From: Cladosporium sp. IMV 00045 | Taxonomy: Eukaryota > Ascomycota > Dothideomycetes > Cladosporiales > Cladosporiaceae | DNA length: 64,000 bases | Direction of reading: 5' to 3' | Assembly: GCA_001931905.2 (NCBI GenBank) | Contig: MSJI02000825.1 | Span: 28,016 to 92,015 of the forward strand | Notes under the pieces: model-generated | The model's input: the letters and a program-made list of their open reading frames with translations, nothing else | The model's database searches: none | What the model was told of the DNA's origin: nothing | Part shown: positions 10,566-21,908 of the stretch, one piece after another | How positions within the stretch are numbered: the stretch's first letter is position 1 | How the letters are laid out: the number at the start of each line of letters is the position of its first letter | Position numbers and translations under genes: made by a program

Positions 10566-11645
10566 TCAATCTCTATCGTCTTTTACGTATCCAAGTCGTT
10601 GTCGTTGCATCTTGACATATTCTCTCTCTCCCTCAACCAGTGGATCCGCCATGTCAGCCAGAATTCGCTGCAATCTCTCCAGTAAGAAGCCTCTTGGGTT
10701 GCAGTTGGAATGATCGTTTCCTTTCTTCTCAGGCTGGCCGATGTCATGAATGACGATACTTGTCAGCTGGCGGTACAGTCCCATGACACTTTCGTTGATA
10801 TCTTGTGGCGCTGGGATCGGCCAAAGATTCGCGCGTGTGAGACAGAAGACGACTGAGCCTAGTATCATCGATTCACACCGGTGGGGCCCCATGTAGGACG
10901 CATATCGGCACCAGCGAGGCTTTTCGTCGACCACTACGAGGATGTCTGATAAGTCGCGGAACAAAGTCAACATTGCTTGGATAGTGTCTTCTCGGATTTC
11001 ATTAATACGGTCGACGATGTGGCAAAGATGCCCCCCGAGCTGGTCGTGAAAATCGTCATGCGAAGGTGATCTCGGGCACTCGAGGACCAGTCTGCGAGCA
11101 GTGATTTCGAACTTTCGTTTCTCACCCAGCTCCTGGAAAATAAACATTACTTTGTACATCCCAAGCTCGTTGTGCGAAGCCGGCTCCGGAAGCATTGCAA
11201 GCCATTTGTCCGCCCATGGGGCTAAGATTGGTGTGCAATCGTAGTAATGTGTGAGAACAAGAAGGTCGAAGAGCTCGATGGCCGTAAGTGCTCTTGGGAT
11301 CTTCCAAAGTTGACCATGTGAGATGTATGCAAGTATGATGAAAGGGTTTGGGTTGACTTCCGGCAAATCGACGGTCCATTCCTCAGAGCATTCAGACTCG
11401 GCGAAAGATCCGTATAGCATACGCTCCAAAACCGGAGATACCCTGGCTAGAGTTCGAGAGCAGACTCGGAAGCGCTGAGCAGAACATCCATCGTCTGAGA
11501 GACCAATGTTGAGGATTAGGTCTCCGCGTGCATCCACAATAATGTCGTTGCCCTTTGTTTCTTGACCTGGATTGCCTTTATCGTCCAGGCAGAGTAAGTC
11601 CAGCGATCCACCTCCACATGAGATCTCCTCTGGTTCAGGCTGCAT
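10566..11645 (-). CDS. BTB/POZ domain protein
   Basis: A single exon of 359 residues. The ATG at 11645 is used; the frame is open one codon further but only as GTG. An N-terminal BTB/POZ-like fold is recognisable: GNDIIVDARGDLILNIG, then FRVCSRTLARVSPVLERMLYGSF (the conserved H/C-S-x-x-L-x-x-x-S-P-V-F helix) and VDLPEVNPNPFIILAYISHGQLWKIP, followed by ELFDLLVLTHYYDC. The C-terminal two thirds is helical and unannotated. Fungal genomes carry many such BTB-only proteins. Some act as adaptors for Cul3 ubiquitin ligases, but no partner domain is seen here. Confidence 0.8.
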   Translation of the reverse strand: MQPEPEEISCGGGSLDLLCLDDKGNPGQETKGNDIIVDARGDLILNIGLSDDGCSAQRFRVCSRTLARVSPVLERMLYGSFAESECSEEWTVDLPEVNPNPFIILAYISHGQLWKIPRALTAIELFDLLVLTHYYDCTPILAPWADKWLAMLPEPASHNELGMYKVMFIFQELGEKRKFEITARRLVLECPRSPSHDDFHDQLGGHLCHIVDRINEIREDTIQAMLTLFRDLSDILVVVDEKPRWCRYASYMGPHRCESMILGSVVFCLTRANLWPIPAPQDINESVMGLYRQLTSIVIHDIGQPEKKGNDHSNCNPRGFLLERLQRILADMADPLVEGEREYVKMQRQRLGYVKDDRD

Positions 11646-12046
11646 CACGTGTGACAGGTAGTGACTGTAAAGGAAGTAATTGTCTGTCGACTGCCGCTCT
11701 GAGTTAGGTGAAAATGAAAGAGACAGAGGGTTGCGCTACCATGCGAGAACAAATTGTTGTTGCTGCACAGCCCAGCCCTAACTTGCCAATGCCAGCTCGG
11801 TGTCCGCGGCCACGTGCTATATTTAGCTCCAATCAAGGGATTATCTTTACTTTCTGATTCTTGTTGTTTGATGTTAAACGCCCTAGTAGTAACCATTTCT
11901 TTGTCTCGGGTATGGAAACTCAATAAGTGATGCTGAATTGGTGGTTGAACATGGTTTACACACAATCTGCTACCTCACATGAAACTGTTGAAACGGACGT
12001 TCTCCCTACCAGGGCCGTGCAAAAAATGGATCTTATCGACGCGAGA
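11646..12046. other. Intergenic, no feature seen
   Basis: This 400-bp spacer holds the upstream region of the BTB gene and the 3' flank of the dioxygenase gene. No coding exon was recognised. Confidence 0.6.
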
Positions 12047-13226
12047 TCAGTATGTTGCGGTCAGACGCTGCACAAGATACTCCCCACTTCGGTGTATCAG
12101 CAAAAGTCGTTTCAGCAGCGGCGATTTGGACACCTACCTGTTGACGCCCGGATGCTTCTTCCCTTTGGCCTCATCATAAGTTCCTGGTATGGCGTCGATG
12201 AACTTGCTGAAGTTCGGATTGCAGAAGTATGCGATGCTGTACCTTGACGGATGAACATCACTCTGTGCCGGCTTAGGCGGCTCGACAACGCGGTGCTTTG
12301 TACTCTTGATCGTGTCGTTTGACCAGCGAGCAAGCAGGTCGGCGGCGTTGACCACAATCGTATCCTCAATGGGCGTGGCGTTCACGAAATTGCCGTTAGG
12401 AGACAGGACTTGAAGGCCTCCAGCCATGTCCTGGAAGAGGAGGGTGATTGAGCCTGCGGCAGAAATGTTAAATTGTAAGAATGGGGTTGAGCTGGTTGAT
12501 CGTACTACTCAAGTTGTTAATAAGTGATCACAGCGAAAGACGTATCTTGACTCACCCGTAATCGGTGTGCGCTCCCGCTCGGACTTTCCTCTCGTTCTCC
12601 TTAAACACACTGGCCTTCACCTCGGGATAATGCAGAAGCCTCAAGGTGTTGTCTCCAACATCGCAGTACTCATCGAACCAGCGTTCATCAATGCCCAGAC
12701 CCACGGCAATGGCACGCATCACCTGCACATGCAAGTCTTTGCATCTGTCGAAGAACTCCATCATTCTGGACTTGAACGGCTCTCCATTTGCCTGCGGCCA
12801 CTTGTTTGGATGATTCTCTTCTCCTTCTCTACCAATCTCCAAGCTCTCTTTCAGGTCTTCGCCTTCGGCAGCACGCAGCAGCTCGATCTCGTGAGCGTCC
12901 GTCTCGTCCGTGACCTTTTCGCGTCCCTGTGCGACGTAGCCTCTGTTGGCTTCGGGAGTGGTCCAAGCAAGCGCATCTTTCTGGCTCGGTGGACGGGCGA
13001 AGAAAGCAGCGCTCTCGGCAAAGGTTTGCTGGACGATGTTCTTGGGGATGCCATGGTTGCGGAGATAGATGAAGCCAGCGGTCTTGAAGCCAGACAGAAT
13101 CGCTTGAGCGGTGATGAGCTTAGATTCGGCACTTGTGTCAGGGGAGAGAAACACAGAGAAGTCGATCAAAGGAATCTCAAGAGCATCGTGAGATACGGCT
13201 GATGTGATTTGAGGAGTGGCAGACAT
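12047..13226 (-). CDS. 2-oxoglutarate/Fe(II) dioxygenase, thymine 7-hydroxylase-like
   Basis: Isopenicillin-N-synthase-like dioxygenase of about 341 residues. Modelled exons are 13226..12556, 12453..12138 and 12086..12047. The N-terminal DIOX_N part is IPLIDFSVFLSP and GFIYLRNHGIP. The iron triad starts with HTD (H220, D222) in RAGAHTDYG, with distal His in STKHRVVEPP and the 2-oxoglutarate Arg in SRYSIAYF. The C-terminus GEYLVQRLTATY is supplied by a 40-nt last exon. It is head-to-head with an isoorotate-decarboxylase-like gene 348 bp away, which argues that the substrate is thymine (thymine to 5-hydroxymethyl-, 5-formyl- and 5-carboxyuracil). Oddity: at intron 1 the only GT donor (after TACGG) and the only AG acceptor leave the frame off by one. 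One G too many in GGG 12555-12557 would explain it. General 2OG oxygenases look similar, so the substrate is inferred from the neighbour. Confidence 0.75.
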
Positions 13227-13574
13227 GACGTTAGTTTTGGACAGACTTGATGGCTACGTGGAGGATCCTTGGGCGTTTAGAATTGAGCGCTCTGCGAGAC
13301 ATGAAGAGGAAGCCAAGGGGTTTGCTATCGTGCTCATGCACCTGATAGCAGTTTGTCAAGCTGCCTGCCCGATGCGGTAGCATGTTGTGGTTGCTTATCG
13401 TGCAGATGGTGGGGTTGATGCGCTGTAACGTGGGGGTTAGGCGAGACAACATCGTCCTATGGCTCAGTACAATTCTTTCTTCACGTATGAGGCTTGATCT
13501 CCAAAACCATTGAATACACTCACCAAGGACGTATCCCCTTGTCAATAAGGATCCCATCAGCTTGTTGCTTCGCC
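13227..13574. promoter_or_regulatory. Shared divergent promoter of the thymine-salvage-like pair
   Basis: These 348 bp separate the two start codons of the dioxygenase (minus) and the decarboxylase-like gene (plus). No coding exon was recognised. The short shared upstream region suggests co-regulation; no specific binding site is claimed. Confidence 0.55.
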
Positions 13575-14663
13575 ATGCCTGTGGTAGACGTCCACACCCA
13601 CGTGTACCCTCCGGCCTACATGGCTCTTCTGCGTTCACGAAATGCCGTTCCATACGTTCGCTCCTTTGCAGACTCTCCCAATCCAAAAGAAGAGCGCTTG
13701 GTTATCTTGCCGGCTGAAGACACCGCTTCCACCTCCAGAGGACGCCCCATTGGACCCGAGTACTACGATATTGAGCAAAAGCTAGCTTTCATGGACATCC
13801 ATGGCATAGACATTTCAGTCTTGAGCTTAGCAAACCCTTGGCTAGACTGGCTACCTTCGGAGACCGCCGCTCGGACAGCAATAGAGATTAACGACGACGT
13901 GAACTCCATGTGCGCTAAATACCCGGGGCGGCTTTTTGCATTTGGTACCCTCCCACTCTCCGCGCCCGCCAAGGAAGTTGTGACGGAGATCGACCGTCTC
14001 AATAGCCTCGAATACATGCGTGGTGTAATCATCGGCACATCTGGCCTGGGTGCTGGTCTGGATGATCCAGCCCTCAATCCAATCTACGCCGCTTTGGAAT
14101 CTCTTGGCCAGCCAATCTTCCTGCATCCCCATTACGGTCTTCCTTCCTCGGTTTACGGGCCTCGCGCAGGTGACTATGGCCATGTTCTTCCACTTGCCCT
14201 TGGTTTTCCTCTTGAGACGACGATCGCAGTGACGCGTATGTTGCTCTCGGGCGTCTTCGATCGCTACCCGAAGCTCTCTGTGCTCCTGGCGCACTCTGGA
14301 GGCACGCTGCCGTTCTTGGCTGGACGTATTGAGAGTTGCATAGCACACGACTCGCATCTGCATCATCAAGCCGGCTTTAACTCAAGACGGAGCATTTGGG
14401 ATGTTCTCAAGACAAACATCTACCTCGACGCCGTCGTCTACGGTGAGGCAGGACTGAAGGCAGCTGTGGAAGCGAGTGGTGCAGACCGACTCATATTCGG
14501 CACGGATCATCCTTTCTTCCCACCTCTGGAGAAGGACGAAAAGCAATGGCTGAGTGTAAAGACAAATCAAAATGCACTGGAAAGCGCATTCGACAAGGAT
14601 CAAGGAGCTGTTCAAGCCGTCATGGGAGGAAATGCAGCCAGGATACTGGACTTGAAGGTATAA
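13575..14663 (+). CDS. Amidohydrolase-family uracil-5-carboxylate (isoorotate) decarboxylase-like
   Basis: A single exon of 362 residues, ATG at 13575, fits the family length. This is an ACMSD-superfamily metal-dependent decarboxylase. The metal-binding HTH is at H7/H9 (VVDVHTHVYPP), IFLHPHYGLP gives H184/H186, LLAHSGGTLPFLAGRIESC gives H240, and FGTDHPFFPP gives D311. The segments VYPPAYMALL, SLANPWLDWL, GVIIGTSGLGAGLDDP and VYGPRAGDYGHVLPLALGFP match fungal isoorotate decarboxylases much better than ACMSD itself. The enzyme would convert 5-carboxyuracil to uracil and CO2, the last step of fungal thymine salvage. Its divergent neighbour is a thymine 7-hydroxylase-like dioxygenase, which supports this. 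A related carboxylate substrate cannot be excluded. Confidence 0.87.
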   Translation: MPVVDVHTHVYPPAYMALLRSRNAVPYVRSFADSPNPKEERLVILPAEDTASTSRGRPIGPEYYDIEQKLAFMDIHGIDISVLSLANPWLDWLPSETAARTAIEINDDVNSMCAKYPGRLFAFGTLPLSAPAKEVVTEIDRLNSLEYMRGVIIGTSGLGAGLDDPALNPIYAALESLGQPIFLHPHYGLPSSVYGPRAGDYGHVLPLALGFPLETTIAVTRMLLSGVFDRYPKLSVLLAHSGGTLPFLAGRIESCIAHDSHLHHQAGFNSRRSIWDVLKTNIYLDAVVYGEAGLKAAVEASGADRLIFGTDHPFFPPLEKDEKQWLSVKTNQNALESAFDKDQGAVQAVMGGNAARILDLKV

Positions 14664-14863
14664 GCTGAGAGCCAGCTCTTCCAGCGTCGATAACCATACG
14701 CATGCCCTTCATAAAGAATGTTGCCCAAACCATACAGCACAAATATCTTTCATCAGAGTGGCCTGTCCTGCCATCCTCGCGAACAATGCAAGAAAATCAC
14801 AAGGTCGTAAATAACAGTGCTTCACTTATAAACAAAGGGCCCTGCACAGAGTGCACAATGATC

Positions 14864-17218
14864 TTAGCGCAGGTGTGAGCTGCTCGATCGGTTCGCCGTA
14901 GCCGCATACAAAGCCTGGCGTTTCACATCAGTCCACCATATCCAAAAGCGTGAACATCGAGCAAAAGACCGGAAACACTTACCAGTACATCCGCCCTCCA
15001 TATCTCATCCGGCCTGACAATCCGACGATCGTAGGTCACCATGCCATTCACTTCACCCTCCACATCTGTACTCCCAGTCCACACCGCACCAGAGCAAGAA
15101 TACTGCTGGACTTGTTGGAGGAGCTCGACCAGTAGATCATGACCGCGAGACCTCCATCGGTCAAGTGATTGATACAACTCATAGGTCTCGCCAATCCCTT
15201 CGATGGCACGTTCGACCTTCCAGAGGTGCTCGCTGGAGACATTGTGTCCCAGGCCGGCGAATTCGCCTTGGAAGCCTATGCGAGAGGGGTCGAATGGGCC
15301 TGGCTTTTCATCATTCCATGGAGTACCGCATTGAGGGCTGACGTAGTGGTGGTTGTCACTAAAATCACCGGCTCCGTGGTCGAACCACCCACTGACAGAG
15401 TCGACGAGGCGCGTGGGATCGAGGTTGCGCACCATGTCTGTGAGTGCAAACTCCGGGTAGTACGAAGTGATTTGGCCCCAGCCTTCGTTGTAGATTTCCT
15501 GAGAGATTGGTTAGTTCTACTTAAAACAGGATGTCGTTTGCTAAAAGATGAAGCGGAAGTCAAGTCAAAATAGAGATTTGCGAGGGCTTACCCATGCAAA
15601 GATCGACTCATGGTTCCTCAGCTGCGTGACCATGACCTCCAATTGCCGTTCCCATTCCGCTTGTTGCGTTGCATTGGGCATACCAAGTTTCTTTGATATG
15701 TTAGGCATGTCCTGCATGATGAGGATACCAAGCTCATCTGCAGCGGCGTAATACAGGGCTGGCTCCACCTTGACGTGCTTTCGCACCATGTTGTGACCAA
15801 GTCCCTTCAGCGTCTTGATGTCGTGTGTCATTGCTTCGTAAGTGGGTGCCGTGTATAATCCATCCGGCCAGTATCCTGCGAAAGGAGTCAGATGAGATCT
15901 CTGGGTAGACGGCCTGGAATTGTTGCGAAAAAGTACTGCACGACTTTCTGCTCCAGGCTGTTGGCATGGGGGAGTCATCCCGTACCTTGATCTAAGGTTC
16001 CGAAGGTGAATATAGGCTCCCCGTTCTGGAAACATGTCAGCTCAAACTCTGGACCATCGTTTTTGATGGCTCCTTGAGGGAGGTAAACAGTGACGCTTCG
16101 ATCTTTTGCTTGAACGCAGATAGACATACCAACATGATTCTTTGCACTCCATTGATCGCCGTCCTTGTAATTGTTCGGAATCCAACATAAGTACTTGCTG
16201 TATCGTTTCTCATCGTGATCGTGACATCGTATAGATGGGGTGCATCCGGCGTCCAGAGATTTGGTGACTGTACATTGAACGTGGTTGGAGAGTCTGTCAT
16301 GCCATTGTGGACAGCTAGAGTCTTGCGGCTGAACTGAGGTCGACGTCAATTACATAGCTGCACTGCCCATACGGCATTTAACTTACCTTCTCTTTTACTT
16401 CGACCTCGATGGGTGAAGCCACTCCTCTTGCAGTATACACAGTCAGATTTACCTGACCGCTGGTGTCTCCGCTGATGCTGAGGTCGCTGATATGATTTTC
16501 CGGTACCGACTCGATCCAGACGCTTTGCCAGATACCACTACAAGGCCGGTAATAGATGTGTGAAGGTTCAAGCGTTTGCTTTCCAACTGGAATTTTGTGA
16601 TCGTAGCCATCCGACGGATCGAATGCGAACACGACGCTTAGGATGTCAGTTTTTGTTCGCTCATGAGTGAAATGGTACGCACAGTTCATTATGCTTGCCG
16701 TTCAAGTAATCAGTCACATCGACAGAAAACGCAGAGTAACCACCGCGGTGGAAGGTAGCTTCCCGGCCGTTAACGAACACTGTGGCCTCATAATCGACAG
16801 CCCCGAAGTTAAGCAGTACACGACCATCGGTCCATTGTTCCGGTACCCCGAATGTGGTTCTATACCATGAGTGAATCGCACTCGCAGCCTGGATGCCTGA
16901 CAGTCCGCTCTCCAAGCAGAATGGTACTAGAACCTCTTGGGTCAGGGTTTGATTGAATGGCGGATCGCTAAGTTCGTCCTGACCGGCCGCATACGAATAC
17001 GTCCATATTCCATTCAGGCTCTGCCATCGAGACCGAACCAACTTTGGCCGAGGATACTGCGGCCACGGGGCGGTGCCAACCTCATAAGTCCAATCAGTAT
17101 CCAAAGGAGGCGTCTGCACAGAATATTTCACTGGACCTGCGGCGAGAACCCCCTGCTCGGGAAATACAAGAGCCAAAGCTCTCGTTGCCAGCACAATGAA
17201 AGCAAAGAGGTACACCAT
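14864..17218 (-). CDS. Secreted glycoside hydrolase family 2 enzyme
   Basis: Seven exons: 17218..16683, 16636..16387, 16333..16130, 16025..15986, 15875..15592, 15498..14983 and 14914..14864. All have GT-AG borders and consistent phase, giving 626 residues. The ATG at 17218 opens a signal peptide (MVYLFAFIVLATRALALVFP), so the product is secreted. The GH2 N-terminal sugar-binding domain includes WTYSYAAGQDE, SWYRTTFGVP and FGAVDYEATVFVNG. The Ig-like domain follows, and then a TIM barrel with GHNMVRKHVKVEPALYY. The acid/base is NE at 442-443 (EIYNEGWGQ) and the nucleophile is E517 (FQGEFAGLG). Sequence alone does not separate beta-galactosidase, glucuronidase and mannosidase-like activities. 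The gene is unusually exon-rich for the window and appears intact. Confidence 0.88.
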
Positions 17219-18153
17219 GATCGGACCACTCCTGGTGGAGGTTCCACAAGGTTTTCCGAGAGACAGTCTGAGGGAAAACAAAGTCGACAGAGCCTGCTAA
17301 AACGAGGTCGAAACATTAAAGACCAACACCAAAGCTGCGGTCATTCGCTCCGTTGTGATCACCGGACCCTGCCCCGTGCATATTGTGTCATGCGGGAGTC
17401 TCGCATCGCTCTCTCGGCTAAATGGACAAATCATATGGTCCCTTGCATCCGTTCCACTACTGCATATCTCCGCAACCCTAAAGTCGCTTACTGGAGTTCA
17501 AGTCATCCTTTGCTGGACTGGACCCGTCAATATCATCTTGTTCTAGGCCATGTATGACATGTTGCTTACATGTGGTCAACTCGCGGACAACATTCGATGA
17601 TATCTGCATCTTTTCTGGAAATCGATCCCGACAATTTTAGCAATATCGCCACCAAAAGAAGGAAGAATCAATGACGTAATAACACATCGGGTCTGCATGC
17701 GTGCCATCAATGATCGTGAAAGACTGTGCTGGAAGCAGCAACAACTTGAATGTTATCAGACGCTGAACAGGGAGCAGTTTCGTTCAACCAATGCACCGGA
17801 GACCTCACTACAATACCTACTGTCGATACCACCGGTCAGCTAGGTGTGAGAATTGCTATTCTCAAAATTTGCAATATTACAAGACGCCGAGCAACCAGTG
17901 GCTACACTTCCAGGCCTTGGGAGCAAACCGACAACGATAATGGATACTTTGGACTGGAATCAAGGCGCAGCGAAGCCTTGATAGGCAGCACAGACGCAGA
18001 GCATCCGATTGTTGTTGCCTCGAGACTTCGCCGCTGAATATCTGTGTCGGAAGCCAAGCACTCGTTGAAGGGTCATGGAGTCTGTGCCTCGGCTAACGGA
18101 AGTCAACGCCATCTCACGAAAATGTCTTCCGTTCCGATGCATGTCTCCTTCCG
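17219..18153. other. Intergenic, divergent upstream region
   Basis: This 935-bp spacer lies between the GH2 gene (minus) and the Zn2Cys6 gene (plus). Short open frames on both strands show no protein-like signal. It probably holds both promoters. Confidence 0.55.
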
Positions 18154-20537
18154 ATGCCATCTCTACTCACCGCCAACATGACAGTCAACCAGCCTGAGAA
18201 ACGACGCCGACTGGACCGCGTCTCGGCAGCTTGCGATTTGTGCAAGAGACGCAAGGTCAAATGCGATGGGAATTTGCCTTGCTCGTACTGCAACCGCAAG
18301 AACTTGAGCGAAACGTGCACATTCTCTGGACCAAAACCGCGTCAGGCACAATCCACATCCAACACGCCAGCCACAAACGCCAGGAACATCCGAAGACAAA
18401 CAGCGTCGAGCACTCCGGTTGCTAGGAATGCTCGGAGCCACAGCCCTCAATTTGAAGCCCCACCCGTCGCCCTCGGATCATCCATCTCACCTACCGTCAG
18501 CCGAGATGACCACCAGGAAGACACAGCTGTGCCGCTGGAAGCGCGGCTACTGCGTGATGCTCAAGGGAAAGTAATATTCATCGGAGACTGTGCGCCGATC
18601 TCTTTCTTGCAAACGGTAAGGCACCTTGTTGCATCTGAAGCTGATCCGGATGGGGTACTGGCGAGAGACTCCATTGTAGAGGTAACACGGCAAGAACACA
18701 CTGCAGCATTGGGGCAGGGTGTGCCAGATATAAACTCTGATGAGCTCGGTGTAATCTTGACTGCGTTCTTCGTTGCAACAAGTGGCATCGTGGATCTATT
18801 CGAACGAGATCAACTGCTCAGTTGCTTGAAGGGCTGGATCGAGAATGGGAACCTGCGCTCTAAGGACGTAACATCAGCAGTCTACTATCTCGTGCTTGCC
18901 ATTGGCATACAAGAGATTGATGAAAGGAAAGCCGAATCCTGGTTCAATCATGCGAAAGATGTTCTAGTCACCAATCTAAGTTCCAGCATGCGTGTCGCCA
19001 CCGTTCAAGGATTCACGCTGGTTGCGGTATACATGCTGAGGGCGTTCCAGCCAAACGGCGCCTATCTTTATTTCTGTGAGTATTCACGTCGTCGTTGAAA
19101 CACCAGGTCGAGCTGACTGAGTGTACAGCATTGGCCGCTCGCACCGCATATGCCATTGGTTTGCATCGCACTGAAGTCAATGCCTCATTCGGCGAGCCGG
19201 TCCGTACTATGAGGTGAGTCGGACTTCCCCTTCTGGCGGCAAAACATGACAAGCTATCGCGCACGACAATTAAATGCACTTTCTGTGGTCCCTCTTACTT
19301 ATGGCTGCACGGTACTATACTTCAATGTTTGCTGACAAAAGAGTAGAGACCGGATCTGGAAGAGCTTACGTGTTGTCGATCAACTGATCAGCAATCTACT
19401 CGGTCGCCCACCTTCTACTTCGGATGTAGACTGCACCGTAAAGTATATCCCTACTCAAGGTGACACCCAACTTGATCTACTCAGCGCGAGCGTCCAGATC
19501 TTCATGATCATCGAGCGAGTGGTAGTGGAAGTCTACTCCCGCAAAAGAATATCTCTCCGAATCGCAAATTTTGTCTCCCGCCAGCTGAAGAATTGGGCTT
19601 CGACATGGCTATCAAGTCTGATTGAACTTGTCTCTGGGCCGGCTTCAGTATCTGAATCTCATCAAGTCACTCTGGGAGCCTGTCAAACACTCTGCTCTTA
19701 CTACTACGGCATCATGCTTCTTACCAGACCGTTTCTGATATACGAGCTGTATGAGTACCTTGGAGCGTCGATAAGAGCCCCTAGCTCCAGAGCTGATCAT
19801 CAGGAGAAAGAGAAATTTGCCGATGCCGCTCTTGATGCTGCCGTAGCGTTAGTCGAGACTCTACAGCTCGTTATCAGCGTCGAAAAGATGCCTCGTAGAA
19901 TGCCACTTATTGTGTGAGTTAATATTTCGTCATTCATTTAGCGATGCTTTGGCTGAATATCTGCAGCGCTTGGCTTTTCACGACATCACTTGTTCTCGCC
20001 GTGGGTGTGCTTGGCCGATCCGGTTTATCCTTCGAGGAAAATTGCAAAGCTTCTATCGAGTGCCTCGATTACTTTGCGGTCGTCGATCCGCACGCCCGGC
20101 AGTATTCCGTAATCGTCCAAGCCCTCCTTAAGACAACCACAGGCCATGTGAAGAAACGAGAGCAACACATGCGATCGCGGCGGAAGCAAGCCTCTTCACA
20201 GCTCTTCGGCCTCGTGCCTCTCGAGGAGAGCAGGCGCGTATCAGCATCTGAGCCTGATCATATTGCGCAATCGGAAACCCGAGTGCCTGAGATGCCGCCG
20301 CCCCGTGAAGCATCCCAACCAGCGCCAAGTTCATTCGACTGGACCATTTATGACGCCGACTTCTTCGCTCTCCCGTGGCCTAATGAGAACGACGAAGGGC
20401 TTCAAGAGTTCTTGCAACCGGGCCGACAGACAGTGGACGGATCTTTGGCCGATATCCCACTCTTCCCAATGTACGACCAGACTACCGGACAACCTTTTGT
20501 TGAGCCCAGAGACAGCCTATTTAATCCTGTTGGATAG
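18154..20537 (+). CDS. Zn2Cys6 fungal transcription factor
   Basis: Exons 18154..19075, 19129..19213, 19347..19913 and 19967..20537 give 714 residues with consistent phases. The binuclear cluster is CDLCKRRKVKCDG...CSYC...C (C-x2-C-x6-C-x5-C-x2-C-x8-C) at about residues 27-55, followed by a Ser/Thr/Pro-rich linker. The middle part (FFVATSGIVDLFERDQLL, AESWFNHAKDVL, AVYMLRAFQPNGAYLY, LAARTAYAIGLHRTEVNA) is the fungal-specific regulatory domain (Fungal_trans type). A later ATG at 18178 (MTVNQPEKRRR) is an alternative start. The gene ends 57 bp from the end of the IDO gene on the other strand, so it may regulate the neighbouring kynurenine genes; that is inference from position only. Confidence 0.9.
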
Positions 20538-20594
20538 CTTCGAATTTACAAAGAGATATCTCTATGTTGGCTGGGTGACTTCGTGCCTGCCACC

Positions 20595-21908
20595 CTATCT
20601 CTGCACAGCAGTCTCCAGAGTCTCGTCACGAGAATTTCTCAGGAAAGGAATTAGTTTCGTGCCGCCGGTTCCGACTAGCTCCTGGACAGAGTGCTTTCCG
20701 GAGACCAACTTGGTCGTCGAAGTTGCCAGGTCTTTGCGCTCAGAGCTCGATCGTGGCTTGCTCATCTTGCTTGGCAAGATGATGTATCTTGTTACCAGCT
20801 GGATATGCTTGTCGCGAAATCCGCTAAGGCTTGCAACGGCCTCGTTGTATGCAGCCAAAAGTCCAGTGTTATTAACATTACTGTCGACATAACCGCGAAT
20901 ATTGGCGATCGTTTCGACATCATGCAAGAATCTCGCATGGGGTCCTGGCATGTACTCGCGCATTTCCGCGTGGAAACCTCCGCATCGTTCATGCTTGACA
21001 CCAAGGACGGCGTCGAAGAACTGGAGCAAGGAGCTCTGACCATTGCTGCCGCCTCTGTATTTTCGCCAGCTACCTTGACCATTCCCCTCGTCATAGAAAA
21101 CGCCGTGAGGCAGGCCAGCTGACTCCATGTTCATGCTTCCTGCAAGATATGGCCTGATGTCATGATAGAAGACCTGTGGATTGCAGCGCTGGTCCATGCG
21201 TTCAAGCAGCTTGCCGATGTCGATTATACTCTGGCGAAGGTAGCGCAGGTTCTCGGTGACAAGGACAGAATCGTCTCGATCGACTGCTTCGATCGCTGCC
21301 AGCATTCTCTCGATGATGGGCCCAGCTCTTGCTTCCATGGCGTTCGAGATGACGAAGAACCAGGACTCATCATCGGTGCCAGTGATGGTGTGTAGGGCTT
21401 TCATGTTATCAGGCTGGCACTGGTCGACATCTCGCTGAGTTGGCGTCCAGTTCCACAAGTTGAGCGCGGTATACGTTGCGACTGGATGCACTTCTAGGTG
21501 CTCCGCTGTTTGGAGAAAAGGCACGGCAATCGCTGGAGGTAATCGCTGTCACCGTTAGCCCACATGCCATGTTGCACAATCCGGGGACAACATGCTCACC
21601 TCCGAAGGCTCCGGAACTTGCCATATGTATGCCTGTGCCATGACCGCCAACATCGAATATGCTCTCTGCCATTCTCGCTCGCCGTTCAGGTGGGACGTAT
21701 CAAGCGTCGGCAATCCATCGACACGGTGTCGCAAGCAGCCAGCTTTAACGAGCGCCGGAAGTTGACCGATGATACTCTCCCATCGCTGATAGTATACACT
21801 CGGCAGACGACGTAGAGGGGTATGTGCTGGAAGAAAGCCATTCGCAGAAATGCCATACGAGGCAAGAGCCGAGGGAGAAGGGAGTAGGTCGATCTTGTGC
21901 GGACTCAT
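20595..21908 (-). CDS. BNA2: Indoleamine 2,3-dioxygenase (BNA2-like)
   Basis: Exons 21908..21600 and 21545..20595 (intron of 54 nt, phase 0) give 419 residues, the usual fungal IDO length. The enzyme is a haem dioxygenase that opens the tryptophan indole ring to N-formylkynurenine, the first step toward NAD or kynurenine catabolism. Family segments include RLPPAIAVPF, LWNWTP, ESWFFVISNAMEARAGPII, FYHDIRPYLAG, GGSNGQSSLLQFFDAVLG, FHAEMREYMPGPHARFL and FRDKHIQLVTRYIILP. The haem-ligand His is H350 in the last segment. It is divergent from kynureninase with 618 bp between start codons. Fungi often have several IDO paralogues, so this copy may serve catabolism rather than NAD synthesis. Confidence 0.92.

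Noticed and set aside
10306..10569. 87-codon frame just downstream of the BTB gene on the same strand
   Set aside because: Begins with TTG rather than ATG, overlaps the BTB stop, no recognisable protein.
13575..14663. Call as ACMSD (aminocarboxymuconate semialdehyde decarboxylase), which would fit the nearby kynurenine genes
   Set aside because: Internal motifs match isoorotate decarboxylases, and the direct divergent partner is a thymine-hydroxylase-like dioxygenase.
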